A stretch of DNA of 64,000 bases from Lysobacterales bacterium (GCA_016182785.1 JACPFU010000001.1:1-64000), one strand, 5' to 3'; shown: positions 11,019 through 20,188, counted from the stretch's first letter. Translations and numbers: made by a program. Notes: generated by a model not told the origin, from the sequence alone.

Positions 11019-12125
11019 ATGAAGCCTCGCACGACGACATTGCCCGCCCTGATCGCCTGCAGCCTGTTGGCTGGGTCGGGGGTTGCGCATGCCGATGCCT
11101 GGCGCGACTACGCGCGTGCCGCGATGACGCCCGAGTTCTCCTTTGCACAGGCGCCGGCAACGCCAGCGCCCGATGCGCGCAGCGCAGCCGCCAGCGCGTT
11201 GGCGGACACCGTCCGCGCGGAGTTCCAGACCGCACTGACCGGTGCCGTCCTGGAGTTGCAGTTCGCACAGTCACCGGGCAATGACCTGGGTGCGGGCAAC
11301 GTCGCTTCGGTGACGCTGTTCGACGAGGCTTCGCCAGGGCTCACGCAAAGCAAGCTCGGGCTGCAGCTTTCGCACGAGTTCGAGGGCGGGACGCAGGTTG
11401 GCGCCGGAGTCGTGGTTGCCGAGCAGCAGTTCGCGTCCTTCGGCATGGGATCGCGCCTGCTCGAAGCGGACGACCACCTGCCGCCGGTAGGCACGGAGTC
11501 CTCGACCGCGGCCGGTGTCCGGTTGAGCGTGGCGCAGCCGCTCGGCGAGCGCGTTGCATTGCGCGCCGCGTTGCAGTCGAAGATCGACATGCAGCCGTTC
11601 CAGTCCTATCGCGGTGTCTTCAGCGATCCGGGCGACTTCGATCTGCCTGCGGAAGCGGAAGTCTCTGCACGCTTCGCGCTGACGCCGCGGTTCGGGCTGA
11701 CGCTTGGCACCCAGCACGTGCTGTACAGCGAACTCAAGGCCTTTTCCAGCTACGCGCTGCCGGAGCGATTCCTGTCGCTGCTCGGCGACGGCACCTCGCC
11801 CGATTTCGCTTGGCGTGATCTGACGGTTTACGACCTGCGCCTCGACTACTCCTTCGGGCGCGCGTCGCGCGTCGACTTCCGCTATTCCACGCAGCAGCAG
11901 CCGGAACCGAGTTCACAGCTGCTCTATTCCGCATTGCGCGACGAGTTCACCGATCGCAATTTCGCGCTCGGCGTGTCGCACCGCTTCGAGCGTGCCGGCG
12001 AGTTGAGTTTCGCTGCCAGCCACGCGCCGATCGAGTACTTCCTGGGCAACTCCTCGGCCTTGGGTCGCGGTGATGCCGGTGGGGACCAATTCGAGTTCGA
12101 GGCGCGTTGGCGAGTCGATTTCTGA
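11019..12125 (+). CDS. Putative outer-membrane beta-barrel protein, unknown function
   Basis: A 368-residue exported protein. A signal peptide (about residues 1-25, cleavage near VAHA-DA) is followed by an Ala-rich stretch and then alternating amphipathic strands with short turns. The chain ends in WRVDF; a terminal Phe is the BAM recognition signature of outer-membrane barrels. I cannot name the family. It is transcribed divergently from the ECF sigma gene and is followed by its own intrinsic terminator, so it is a single-gene unit. Confidence 0.65.
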   Translation: MKPRTTTLPALIACSLLAGSGVAHADAWRDYARAAMTPEFSFAQAPATPAPDARSAAASALADTVRAEFQTALTGAVLELQFAQSPGNDLGAGNVASVTLFDEASPGLTQSKLGLQLSHEFEGGTQVGAGVVVAEQQFASFGMGSRLLEADDHLPPVGTESSTAAGVRLSVAQPLGERVALRAALQSKIDMQPFQSYRGVFSDPGDFDLPAEAEVSARFALTPRFGLTLGTQHVLYSELKAFSSYALPERFLSLLGDGTSPDFAWRDLTVYDLRLDYSFGRASRVDFRYSTQQQPEPSSQLLYSALRDEFTDRNFALGVSHRFERAGELSFAASHAPIEYFLGNSSALGRGDAGGDQFEFEARWRVDF

Positions 12126-12152
12126 GGGCTTTACAGGGCTAAGGAATATCTT

Positions 12153-12180
12153 GGGGCTCCGATTGGAGCCCCTTTTTTTT
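12153..12180 (+). terminator. Intrinsic terminator of the outer-membrane-like gene
   Basis: An 8-base perfect stem GGGGCTCC/GGAGCCCC with loop GATT is followed by eight T residues, 28 bases after the stop codon at 12125. No matching T-run exists for the opposite strand. Confidence 0.95.
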
Positions 12181-12191
12181 CGGCCGGTTCC

Positions 12192-13592
12192 CTACAGCGA
12201 CTCCGATGCAAAGTCGGCGAGGCGCGATCGCTCGCCGCGGCGAAGCGTGATGTGCGCGCTGTGCTGCCAGTTCTTGAAGCGATCGACGGCGTAGGTCAGA
12301 CCTGAAGTGGTTTCGGTCAGGTAGGGGGTGTCGATCTGCTCGACGTTGCCGAGGCAGACCATCTTGGTGCCGGGGCCTGCGCGGGTCAGCAAGGTCTTCA
12401 TCTGCTTCGGCGTCAGGTTCTGCGCCTCGTCCACGATCACGTAGCGGCTCAGGAAGGTGCGGCCGCGCATGAAGTTCATCGAGCGGATCTTGATCCGCGA
12501 AGCGAGCAGGTCGTTGGTCGCGGCTCGACCCCAGGAGCCGCCTTCGGCCGGATTCGCGAGCACTTCCAGATTGTCGGTCAGGGCGCCCATCCAGGGGGTC
12601 ATCTTCTCCTCCTCGGTGCCGGGCAGGAAACCGATGTCCTCGCCGACCGACACCGTGACCCGGGTCATGATGATCTCGCGGTAGCGCTGCTGGTCCATGA
12701 CCTGCGCGAGCCCGGCGGCGAGCGCGAGCAGGGTCTTGCCGGTGCCGGCAGTGCCGAGCAGCGTCACGAAGTCGACGTCCGGATCCATGAGCGCATTCAG
12801 TGCGAAGTTCTGTTCGCGATTGCGCGCGTGGATGCCCCAGATCGAGTGGCTGCCGCCGGTGAAGTCATCGAGGATCTGCAGCTTGGCGATGCCGTCGCGG
12901 ATGCTGAGCACGCGGAATTCGGGTTCGTCCTCGCCGGCCAGGTACAGGCACTGGTGCGGTGCCCAGTCCTCGTTGCGGCGCATCTTGAGTTCGTAATAGG
13001 TGTGGCCCTTTTCCGACCACGAGCGCAGGTCCTTGGCATGCTTGCTCCAGAAATCGGCCGGCAACTCCGCGTGCCCGGTGTAGAGCAGGCTGAAATCGTC
13101 GAGCGCGCGATCGTTCTCGTAGTCCTCCGCCGGGACACCGAAGATCGACGCCTTGATGCGCAGGTTGATGTCCTTCGACACCAGCACCACGTCGGTCTGC
13201 GGGTGCTGCTCGTGCAATGCGACGATCGACGCCAGGATCTGGTTGTCCGGCATCTTCTTCATGCGCGACTTGGCCGGATCGGGCGAGCCGGTCTGGAACA
13301 GCAGCTTGCCGATCTGCGACTCGCGCCGCAGGTTCAGGCCCTTGGGACGGACCAGGCGCAGGCCGCGGTCGATCTTCTGGGCGCCGTGCGCCTCGATCAG
13401 TTCGTTGATGAAGCGGCTGACCTGGCGTGCGTTGCGTGCGACTTCCGAGGTGCCCTTCTTGCCGTTGTCGAGTTCCTCGAGCACCGTCATCGGGATGAAA
13501 ACGTCGTGTTCCTCGAAGCGGAACAGGGCGGTCGGGTCGTGCATGAGCACGTTGGTGTCGAGCACGTAGATGCGCTTGCGTCCGGACATCAT
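12192..13592 (-). CDS. PhoH-family ATPase with N-terminal PIN domain (PhoH2)
   Basis: About 466 residues. A PIN ribonuclease domain (acidic motif YVLDTNVLMHDP at the N-terminus) is fused to a PhoH ATPase domain with Walker A GTAGTGKT and Walker B YVIVDEAQNLTPKQM. PhoH2 proteins are RNA helicase/ribonucleases; the physiological RNA targets here are unknown. Three consecutive ATG codons (13595, 13592, 13589) follow AGGAGG; the middle one gives seven-base spacing and was chosen. Confidence 0.9.
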   Translation of the reverse strand: MMSGRKRIYVLDTNVLMHDPTALFRFEEHDVFIPMTVLEELDNGKKGTSEVARNARQVSRFINELIEAHGAQKIDRGLRLVRPKGLNLRRESQIGKLLFQTGSPDPAKSRMKKMPDNQILASIVALHEQHPQTDVVLVSKDINLRIKASIFGVPAEDYENDRALDDFSLLYTGHAELPADFWSKHAKDLRSWSEKGHTYYELKMRRNEDWAPHQCLYLAGEDEPEFRVLSIRDGIAKLQILDDFTGGSHSIWGIHARNREQNFALNALMDPDVDFVTLLGTAGTGKTLLALAAGLAQVMDQQRYREIIMTRVTVSVGEDIGFLPGTEEEKMTPWMGALTDNLEVLANPAEGGSWGRAATNDLLASRIKIRSMNFMRGRTFLSRYVIVDEAQNLTPKQMKTLLTRAGPGTKMVCLGNVEQIDTPYLTETTSGLTYAVDRFKNWQHSAHITLRRGERSRLADFASESL

Positions 13593-13698
13593 CATGAAAC
13601 CTCCTCGGCGATGGCGAGCAGATGCAACTGGAACCACTGCGGTGGGCGGATGCACCGCGCTGCGGTGCCGGGGGATGGGCGGAGGCTCGGGTCCGCCA

Positions 13699-14247
13699 TC
13701 AGAACTTCATCGGGTCCATGATCGCATCGAGGTTCTGCGCGTCGCAGAACTCGAGGAAATCATCGCGCAGCGAGGCGATGTGCGTTTTCGCCGGGATGCC
13801 GATCGTGATCTGCGCGGAGAACATCTCGGCGCCGGTCTGCATTGCGCGGTAGCGATTCGAGCTCAGGCTCTCGATGGAAATGGCATGGGCGATGAAGAAC
13901 TCCGCCAGTTGGTGCAGGATGCCCGGCTTGTCGGCGGCGACCACTTCGACCAGGTACGGCAACATCGCGTTCTGCGTGTCCTTGGCGGCGGTGCGCTGCA
14001 GCAGCAGGCGGATGCCTTCTTCGCGTTCGATGCGCGGCACCGCCGTCTCGAACTTCGCGATGGCGTCCCACGAACCGACCAGCAGCATGTTGATGGCGAC
14101 ATCGTCGCCGAGCGTGGAAAGCCGGGACTCGAGCAGGTGACAGCCACTGTCGCCAACGCGACGGGTGAGGAGAAGCAGGGGCGATTTCTTCTGCGGGGCC
14201 ACCGCGATGACGACCAGATAGTTTTCGTTCGATGTCGGTCGCGCCAC
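13699..14247 (-). CDS. gcvR: Glycine cleavage system transcriptional repressor-like ACT protein
   Basis: A 182-residue protein with two ACT-type domains; the second begins PYLVEVVAADKPGILHQLAEFF, a typical ACT ligand fold. It matches GcvR, which binds GcvA and represses glycine cleavage genes, and is found divergent from dapA in many gammaproteobacteria, as here. No DNA-binding domain is visible, consistent with the family acting through a partner. Confidence 0.85.
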   Translation of the reverse strand: MARPTSNENYLVVIAVAPQKKSPLLLLTRRVGDSGCHLLESRLSTLGDDVAINMLLVGSWDAIAKFETAVPRIEREEGIRLLLQRTAAKDTQNAMLPYLVEVVAADKPGILHQLAEFFIAHAISIESLSSNRYRAMQTGAEMFSAQITIGIPAKTHIASLRDDFLEFCDAQNLDAIMDPMKF

Positions 14248-14341
14248 GGAGTGCTCGTGTGGGCTGAATGGATGACCGCAGAATACTTGTCGCTCCCGGG
14301 ACCCGCAAGTAACATGAAGGCGTTCCTGGTGAATCCCTCCG

Positions 14342-15247
14342 ATGCAACTTCACGGCAGCATTTGCGCGCTGGTCACGCCTTTCGACGCGCGCGAACAGCT
14401 CGACTTCCCCGCGCTTGACCGATTGCTCGACTGGCATCTCGCCAGCGGCACGCACGGTCTCGTGCTCGCCGGGTCCACCGGCGAGGCGGCGCTGATCGAC
14501 GACGTGGAGTACCGCGCGCTGATCGGTCATGCGGTCGCGCGCATCGCCTCGCGCATGCCGGTGATCGCCGGCATCGGCGCGCCGGGCACGCGCAGGTCGC
14601 TCGCGCTCGCTCGGCTCGCGGCGGAAGCCGGCGCCGACGCGGTGCTGGCGGTGACGCCGTACTACGTGCGTCCCACCCAGCACGGGCTGCTCGCGCACTA
14701 CATGCATCTCGCGGTCGAGTCGCCATTGCCGCTCATCCTCTACAACGTGCCGGGGTGTACCGGTTGCGACCTGCTGCCGGAGACCGTGGCCGCGCTGTCG
14801 GCGCACCCGCGCATCATCGGGGTCAAGGAGGCGGTCGCCGACACGGCGCGGCTGGCGGCATTGCTGAAGCTGCAGACGCCGACCTTCGCGGTGCTGAGCG
14901 GCGACGACCCGACGGCGTTGTCAGCCATGCGTGCCGGCGCCAAGGGCACGATCTCGGTCGCCGCGAATGTGGTGCCGCGGATGTTCGCGCGCTTGTGCGA
15001 ATGCGCGCTGGCCGCTGCCGAGACTTCGCAGCTGGCGGCGTCGTCGCTCGACGCACAGCTGTCGCCGCTGTATCGCGCGCTCGCGCTGGAGTCGAACCCG
15101 ATCCCGGCCAAGTGGGCGCTGCACCGGCTCGGCTACGTGCAGCCCGTCCACCGACTTCCGCTGACGCCGCTGTCGGCGCAGCACCATGACACCATTGACC
15201 AATGTCTCGCGGCACTCGCATCGCTCGATGCGGACCTGGCGGGTTGA
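14342..15247 (+). CDS. dapA: 4-hydroxy-tetrahydrodipicolinate synthase
   Basis: A 301-residue class I aldolase that condenses pyruvate with aspartate semialdehyde in lysine and diaminopimelate synthesis. The Schiff-base lysine is K162 in IIGVKEA, the catalytic tyrosine Y134 in ILYNVPG, and GSTGEAALI is the substrate loop; positions differ by one from E. coli. A conserved dapA-bamC pair follows (13-base gap). Confidence 0.95.
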   Translation: MQLHGSICALVTPFDAREQLDFPALDRLLDWHLASGTHGLVLAGSTGEAALIDDVEYRALIGHAVARIASRMPVIAGIGAPGTRRSLALARLAAEAGADAVLAVTPYYVRPTQHGLLAHYMHLAVESPLPLILYNVPGCTGCDLLPETVAALSAHPRIIGVKEAVADTARLAALLKLQTPTFAVLSGDDPTALSAMRAGAKGTISVAANVVPRMFARLCECALAAAETSQLAASSLDAQLSPLYRALALESNPIPAKWALHRLGYVQPVHRLPLTPLSAQHHDTIDQCLAALASLDADLAG

Positions 15248-15260
15248 GGAGCAACATCCC

Positions 15261-15839
15261 ATGTCGATTTCCATTGTGCGCCGACTGACGCTGATCTCCC
15301 TGTTGCTGGGTCTGTCCGGATGCGGACTGTTCGGTCGTGGCGAACTGCGCGAGCTGTATCTGGACGCCGAAGGGGGCAAGCCGTTGCAGGTGCCGCCCGG
15401 ACTCGATACGCCGGATCGGCGCCAGTCGATGATCGTGCCCGATGCCAGCGGTACCGCCGGCACCCAGTCCGAGGCGCCCGACGCCGGGTTGCCGGTCGAT
15501 GCCGAGGATACGCAGAGTCGCTTGAAGCTGCGCGTGGCTCCGGACGCCGCCTACGCGCAGGTGCTCGAAGCGCTGACCCAGGCCAAGATCGCCAAGCTCG
15601 GCGAGAGCGATGCCACGGAGCGTCGCATCGCCCTTGGCTTCGACGTCACTGAAGAACGCAAGCGCTGGTGGTGGAAGGATGGCACGCGCGTCAACACGAT
15701 CGTGCGCGTCGCGCACGTGGTCGAGGACCCGGTCGGTGCGCGCGTGATCGTCGAGGAAGAGGACAGCGGGTTGCGCATCGACGACGAATACGCACAGCGC
15801 ATTCTCTCGGCGCTGCGTGACCGCATCCAGTGGGAGTGA
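15261..15839 (+). CDS. bamC: Outer membrane protein assembly factor BamC (short form)
   Basis: A 192-residue lipoprotein: signal peptide with lipobox LSGC (Cys near residue 21), then a VPPGLDTP-containing unstructured N-terminal segment that in E. coli lies over BamD, and one helix-grip-like domain. E. coli BamC is about 344 residues with two such domains, so this version lacks one. It follows dapA as in most gammaproteobacteria. Confidence 0.87.
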   Translation: MSISIVRRLTLISLLLGLSGCGLFGRGELRELYLDAEGGKPLQVPPGLDTPDRRQSMIVPDASGTAGTQSEAPDAGLPVDAEDTQSRLKLRVAPDAAYAQVLEALTQAKIAKLGESDATERRIALGFDVTEERKRWWWKDGTRVNTIVRVAHVVEDPVGARVIVEEEDSGLRIDDEYAQRILSALRDRIQWE

Positions 15840-15873
15840 CTCAAGCGCCGCGGCCGGCGGCGCTGCGCCGCGG

Positions 15874-16197
15874 CTAGCGGACCAGGTCCTTCAGCTTGTC
15901 CGGCTTGCCGTCGAAATCCGCGGCGTCGGGCAACGGCTCGCGCCGTTGCGTCAGCACCGGCCAGATGCGCGAGAGTTCGGCATTGAGCGGCGTGAAGTGC
16001 TCTTGCCCGGCGGGAACATCATCTTCGGGAAAGATCGCCTTGGCCGGGCATTCGGGTTCGCAAAGCGTGCAATCGATGCACTCGTCCGGATCGATCACCA
16101 GGAAGTTCGGGCCTTCGTGGAAGCAGTCGACCGGGCAGACTTCCACGCAGTCGGTGTACTTGCACTTGATGCAGTTCTCGGTGACGACAAAAGGCAT
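15874..16197 (-). CDS. fdxA: 7Fe ferredoxin
   Basis: A 107-residue FdxA-type ferredoxin binding one [3Fe-4S] and one [4Fe-4S] cluster. The cysteine motifs are [17 protein letters not shown] and [12 protein letters not shown], followed by the usual C-terminal helical extension. It is an electron carrier in the cytoplasm. It lies convergent with bamC; the gap contains a GC-rich hairpin (15847-15874) without a U-tract. Confidence 0.95.
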   Translation of the reverse strand: MPFVVTENCIKCKYTDCVEVCPVDCFHEGPNFLVIDPDECIDCTLCEPECPAKAIFPEDDVPAGQEHFTPLNAELSRIWPVLTQRREPLPDAADFDGKPDKLKDLVR

Positions 16198-16211
16198 GGA
16201 CTGGACCCGGG

Positions 16212-16287
16212 TGGTACTCCCAAGGGGAATCGAACCCCTGTTTTCGCCGTGAGAGGGCGACGTCCTGGACCGCTAGACGATGGGAGC
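16212..16287 (-). tRNA. tRNA-Glu (CUC anticodon), CCA encoded
   Basis: Read on the minus strand, 76 bases fold as a cloverleaf: acceptor GCTCCCA pairing with TGGGAGT (one G-U), anticodon loop CTCTCAC flanked by GTCGCC/GGCGA, T arm ACAGGGGTTCGATTCCCCT, discriminator A and encoded CCA. The loop gives anticodon CUC, and the overall sequence closely follows bacterial tRNA-Glu. Located between fdxA and pcnB. Confidence 0.92.
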
Positions 16288-16435
16288 GCGGCTTGAGGCC
16301 ACTTTGCGGAGCGCCGTAGTATAGCGGCCACGGCAGCGATCTCAAGGCTTCTTGGGCCATAATGGCGTCCGCTTCGCGGCGTCGCCTGCCGATGCAGCGA
16401 ATTCAGCGACCGCACTCCGCGGTCTTCAGGACACC

Positions 16436-17785
16436 ATGGATTTCCTCGAAACCTCCGATCCCGCGGAAGTGCGCAGACGCGTCGCCGCCCAATTGCGTGT
16501 CGTCGCCCGCGCCGACCATTGCATCTCGCGCCAGTACATCAGCCCGAACGCCCTGCGCGTGCTGTACCGGCTGCGCGACGCCGGCTTCAGCGCCGGTCTG
16601 GTTGGCGGCGCGGTGCGCGACCTGCTGCTTGGCAACCGACCCAAGGACTTCGATGTCGCGACCAATGCGACGCCGGAGCAGGTCAAGGCGCTGTTTCGCA
16701 ACTGCCGACTGATCGGTCGGCGCTTCCGCCTGGCACACGTGCACTACGGAGACGAGATCATCGAGGTCTCCACCTTCCGCGGCATCAGCGACGACGGGTC
16801 CGGCGATCGCGAAATGGTCGATGGCCGGCTTACCCGCGACAACGTCTACGGCAGCATCGAGGAAGATGCAGTACGCCGCGACTTCACCGTCAACGCCCTG
16901 TACTACGCGATCGAGGACTTCTCGGTGCGCGACTACGTCGGCGGTTTCGAGGACGTGCAACGGCGAGTGTTGCGGTTGATCGGTGATGTCGAGCGGCGCT
17001 TCCGCGAGGACCCGGTGCGCACGCTGCGGGCGGTGCGCTTTGCGGCAAAGCTGGGGTTTTCCGTGGCCGAGGATGTCGCCGCCGGCATCCGCGAGTACGG
17101 ACCGCTGCTGGTCGACGCGCCGCCTGCGAGGTTGTTCGACGAGATGCTCAAGCTGTTCCTCGCCGGCCATGCGCTGGCCGGCTTCCGCGAAATGGAACGC
17201 TACGGTCTGTTCGCGGTGCTGTTCCCGGAGTCGTCGCTGGCGATCCACAAGGATCCGCGCGGACGCGCCCTGATCGAAGCGGCGCTGGCCAGCACCGACG
17301 CGCGCATCGCGCTCGGCAAGCCGGTGACTCCAGCGTTCCTGTTCGCGTCGCTGCTATGGCCGGCGGTGGAATATCGGACCGCAGCGTTGGCTGCGCGCGG
17401 CCACGCCGATCCCGAGGGCGAGGCGTCGGCGCAGATCGTTTCCGAACAGGCGCAGCGCATCGCACTGCCGAAGCGGTTCTCGTTGCCGATGCAGGAGATC
17501 TGGGACCTGCAGCCGCGGTTCGTGACCAACCAGCGCAAGCGGGTGCAGCGCCTGCTCGCGCATCCGCGCTTTCGCGCCGCCTTCGACTTCCTGCTGCTGC
17601 GCGCGAGCGCGCACGCGGACCTGGTCGAACTGGCCGCGCGCTGGGAACGGGCACAACGCGATGGGCCTGACGCGGTGCTGGAAGGGTTGCCTCCGCCCGA
17701 GCACGGATCCGCCGCAGAAGTGGCGCCGAGGAAGAAGCGGCGCCGCCGCCGCAAGCCCGCGGTGGCAAGCGCGGCTGCGGAATGA
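16436..17785 (+). CDS. pcnB: Poly(A) polymerase I
   Basis: A 449-residue nucleotidyltransferase that adds poly(A) tails to RNA 3' ends and so promotes decay. The catalytic region is GGAVRDLLLGNRPKDFDVAT with the DxD pair. The very basic C-terminus (KKRRRRRKPA) is typical of PcnB rather than tRNA CCA-transferase. The ATG at 16436 is preferred over upstream in-frame starts. The stop overlaps the folK start, an arrangement known in many proteobacteria. Confidence 0.93.
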   Translation: MDFLETSDPAEVRRRVAAQLRVVARADHCISRQYISPNALRVLYRLRDAGFSAGLVGGAVRDLLLGNRPKDFDVATNATPEQVKALFRNCRLIGRRFRLAHVHYGDEIIEVSTFRGISDDGSGDREMVDGRLTRDNVYGSIEEDAVRRDFTVNALYYAIEDFSVRDYVGGFEDVQRRVLRLIGDVERRFREDPVRTLRAVRFAAKLGFSVAEDVAAGIREYGPLLVDAPPARLFDEMLKLFLAGHALAGFREMERYGLFAVLFPESSLAIHKDPRGRALIEAALASTDARIALGKPVTPAFLFASLLWPAVEYRTAALAARGHADPEGEASAQIVSEQAQRIALPKRFSLPMQEIWDLQPRFVTNQRKRVQRLLAHPRFRAAFDFLLLRASAHADLVELAARWERAQRDGPDAVLEGLPPPEHGSAAEVAPRKKRRRRRKPAVASAAAE

Positions 17786-18279
17786 ACATGGGTGCCGGCG
17801 CGCGCGCGTTCATCGCGCTGGGCGCCAACCTGGGCGACCCGCAAGCGAACGTGCGCGAGGCCATGCGCAGGCTGGATGACGGCACGCTGGGGCGCGTCGT
17901 ATCGCGCTCGGCGCTGTACCGTTCGGCGCCGGTCGGCATGCCCGACCAGCCGGACTTCGTGAACGCCATGGTCGAGATGCGCACGCACTGCAGCCCGCTG
18001 GAGCTGATGCGTGCACTGCTGCGGTTGGAGGCGACGATGGGCCGGATCCGCGGTGAGCGCAACGGTCCACGAGTGATCGACCTCGATCTGATCGCATTCG
18101 ATTTGCGCCGGTTTTCCACCGACGAGCTGCAGCTGCCGCACCCGCGGGCGTTGCAGCGCGCGTTCGTGATGCTGCCGTGGAGCGAGATCGCGGCCGATTG
18201 CGACCTGCCCGGTGGCGGCAAGGTCGGCCAGGTCGCATCCGCTCTATCGACCGCCCAGCTCCGCCGTCTCGACGCTTGA
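17782..18279 (+). CDS. folK: 2-amino-4-hydroxy-6-hydroxymethyldihydropteridine pyrophosphokinase
   Basis: A 165-residue HPPK, which pyrophosphorylates the pterin for folate synthesis. ALGANLGDP near the start, YRSAPVG, and the ATP/Mg signature GRIRGERNGPRVIDLDLI are visible. The start overlaps the pcnB stop (ATGA). panB follows after 49 bases behind its own promoter-like hexamers. Confidence 0.95.
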   Translation: MNMGAGARAFIALGANLGDPQANVREAMRRLDDGTLGRVVSRSALYRSAPVGMPDQPDFVNAMVEMRTHCSPLELMRALLRLEATMGRIRGERNGPRVIDLDLIAFDLRRFSTDELQLPHPRALQRAFVMLPWSEIAADCDLPGGGKVGQVASALSTAQLRRLDA

Positions 18280-18305
18280 GTCCGTGCGCCGGCTCTGTCG
18301 ATAAT
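18276..18305 (+). promoter_or_regulatory. Candidate sigma-70 promoter for panBC
   Basis: TTGAGT (18276-18281) and GATAAT (18300-18305) with an 18-base spacer, overlapping the end of folK. Predicted start near 18312, 17 bases before the panB ATG. Confidence 0.55.
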
Positions 18306-18328
18306 CGCCGCCCCTGCCAGGAACTGCC

Positions 18329-19156
18329 ATGTACGCTGGTTCGACCGAAACACGCAGCCCGCCGATCACGGTGCCGATGCTGCGACAGTTCAAGCAGGAA
18401 GGCCGCCGCATTTCGGCGTTGACGGCCTACGATGCGAGCTTTGCCCGCCTGGCCGATGACGCCGATGTGGACGTGATCCTGGTCGGCGATTCGCTGGGCA
18501 TGGTGGTGCATGGCAAGCGCAGCACGCTCGCGGTCACGGTCGATGACATCGTCTACCACGGACGCGCAGTGGCGCGCGGGTCACGGCGCGCGTTGCGCAT
18601 CGCCGACATGCCCTACGCGAGCTACCCCGACCCGCGAACTGCCTTCACCCATGCCGCGCGGCTGATTGCGGAAGGCGAGTGTGCGATGGTCAAGCTTGAG
18701 GGCGCCGGGCCGGTGATCGAGAGCATCCGCTATCTGGTCGAGCGCGAGGTGCCGGTTTGCGCGCATCTCGGGCTGACGCCGCAGTCGGTGCTGCGCCTCG
18801 GCGGCTACAAGGTGCAGGGTCGTGGCGAAGCCGCGGCATCCGCCCTGCGCGATGCCGCACGTGCGGCACAGGACGCCGGTGCCGAGCTGCTGGTGCTGGA
18901 GTGCGTGCCGAGCGCGGTGGCGGCGGCGGTGCGGTCCGACCTGGAAATCCCGGTGATCGGCATCGGCGCGGGCGCGCAGTGCGATGGCCAGATCCTGGTC
19001 TGCTACGACGTGATCGGAATCAGTGCCGGCCGACGCCCGCGCTTCGTCAAGAATTTCCTCTCCGGTCGCGACGCGGTGATCGATGCGTTCCGCCAATACG
19101 TCGCCGAGGTTCGCGCCGGCGAGTTCCCGGCAGCGGAGCACGAATATGCGCAGTGA
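18329..19156 (+). CDS. panB: 3-methyl-2-oxobutanoate hydroxymethyltransferase
   Basis: A 275-residue TIM-barrel enzyme, first step of pantothenate synthesis (methylene-THF plus oxoisovalerate to ketopantoate). ISALTAYDASFARL, VGDSLGMVVHG and AHLGLTPQSV are strong family signatures. It overlaps panC by 11 bases; panD is not adjacent. Confidence 0.96.
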   Translation: MYAGSTETRSPPITVPMLRQFKQEGRRISALTAYDASFARLADDADVDVILVGDSLGMVVHGKRSTLAVTVDDIVYHGRAVARGSRRALRIADMPYASYPDPRTAFTHAARLIAEGECAMVKLEGAGPVIESIRYLVEREVPVCAHLGLTPQSVLRLGGYKVQGRGEAAASALRDAARAAQDAGAELLVLECVPSAVAAAVRSDLEIPVIGIGAGAQCDGQILVCYDVIGISAGRRPRFVKNFLSGRDAVIDAFRQYVAEVRAGEFPAAEHEYAQ

Positions 19157-20000
19157 GTTGCAGCGCACCGCCATCGCGGCGGAGGTGCGCGCACGGGTTG
19201 CGCAGTGGCGCCGTGCGGGGGATCGCATCGGCTTCGTGCCGACCATGGGCAATCTGCACGCCGGGCACCATGCGCTGGTCGCCGCGGCGCGCGCCCGTTG
19301 CGAACGCGTGGTCGCCAGCGTCTTCGTCAATCCGACCCAGTTCGGACCGAACGAGGACTATGCCGCCTACCCGCGCACGATCGAGGACGATGCCGCTGGT
19401 CTGACCGCGGCGGGTTGCGATCTGCTGTTCGAGCCGACCGTTGCCGAGCTGTATCCGTTCGGTGTCGCGGCATCGGTGCGCGTGCATGTACCGCTGCTCG
19501 GCGATGGCCTGTGCGGCGCGTTTCGGCCCGGACATTTCGATGGCGTGGCGACGGTGGTCAGCAAGCTGTTCCATCTGGTGCAGCCCGATCTGGCCTTTTT
19601 CGGGCGCAAGGACTTCCAGCAACTGCGCGTGATCGAGCGCATGACGCGCGACCTCGGCCTGGACATCGAAGTGGTCGGCGTCGATACCGTGCGTGAGCCG
19701 GATGGGTTGGCTATGAGTTCGCGCAACCAATACCTGTCCGCGGAGGAGCGGGCACGCGCGGTCGAAATCCACCGGACCCTGCTGGCGATGCGCGAGGCGG
19801 TCGGCCAGGGTCGCGACCGGGTTGCGGTGGAGAAGGCCGCCCTGGATCGCCTGACCGCGGCAGGTTTCCGTGTCGACTACGCGGCCATCCGCTGCGCCGA
19901 GGACCTGGCAGAACCGGCAGCCGAGCGGCGGGAGGCCTGGGTCGCATTGGTCGCGGCGCGCCTCGGCAAGGCGCGGTTGATCGATAACGTGTTGATTTAG
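19146..20000 (+). CDS. panC: Pantothenate synthetase
   Basis: A 284-residue ligase joining pantoate and beta-alanine with ATP. PTMGNLHAGHHALV (the HxGH motif), VASVFVNPTQFGPNEDY and the KMSKS-like AMSSRNQYL are present. The ATG at 19146 lies within the end of panB, so translation is coupled. Confidence 0.96.
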   Translation: MRSELQRTAIAAEVRARVAQWRRAGDRIGFVPTMGNLHAGHHALVAAARARCERVVASVFVNPTQFGPNEDYAAYPRTIEDDAAGLTAAGCDLLFEPTVAELYPFGVAASVRVHVPLLGDGLCGAFRPGHFDGVATVVSKLFHLVQPDLAFFGRKDFQQLRVIERMTRDLGLDIEVVGVDTVREPDGLAMSSRNQYLSAEERARAVEIHRTLLAMREAVGQGRDRVAVEKAALDRLTAAGFRVDYAAIRCAEDLAEPAAERREAWVALVAARLGKARLIDNVLI

Positions 20001-20041
20001 ATCGCCTCCATAGTTGTTGTTGTATCGAAACCACAGGGTTG

Positions 20042-20070
20042 TTGCGTTTTCGCATCGCCCTTGGTACATT
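20042..20070 (+). promoter_or_regulatory. Sigma-70 promoter of candidate sRNA
   Basis: TTGCGT (20042-20047), a 17-base spacer and TACATT (20065-20070), each 4 of 6 or better to consensus, with predicted start near 20077. No coding region follows before an intrinsic terminator, so this drives a short RNA. Confidence 0.6.
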
Positions 20071-20076
20071 GCTCGC

Positions 20077-20188
20077 GCCGAAAGGTCTGATCGCTTGAAA
20101 TGAGCAATCCCTCTCGGCAGCAGGGCGCATTGTTAGGTAATCGTCACTCCGATTAGACCCTCCCTGGTGTTCAGGGAGGGTTTTTTTT
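20077..20188 (+). ncRNA. Candidate structured small RNA, about 112 nt
   Basis: The 301-base gap between panC and pgi has no ORF but carries promoter hexamers and, downstream, an ordered set of hairpins: a weak bulged hairpin at 20089-20109, CCCT/AGGG at 20109-20125 with loop CTCGGCAGC, a perfect 6-base stem TAATCG/CGATTA at 20138-20155 with loop TCACTC, and the terminator stem. This layout is that of a trans-acting or protein-binding sRNA. I do not recognise its family; the length resembles Xanthomonas sX13-type RNAs but I cannot align it. It is not obviously a panC 3' UTR because it has its own promoter. Confidence 0.6.
20158..20188 (+). terminator. Intrinsic terminator of the candidate sRNA
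   Basis: Perfect 9-base stem CCCTCCCTG/CAGGGAGGG with loop GTGTT, followed by eight T residues. One of the two strongest terminators in the window. Confidence 0.95.

Noticed and set aside
19992..20006. TTGATTTAGATCGCC as a possible FNR box
   Set aside because: The right half lacks TCA and it overlaps the panC stop, with no gene at a suitable distance.
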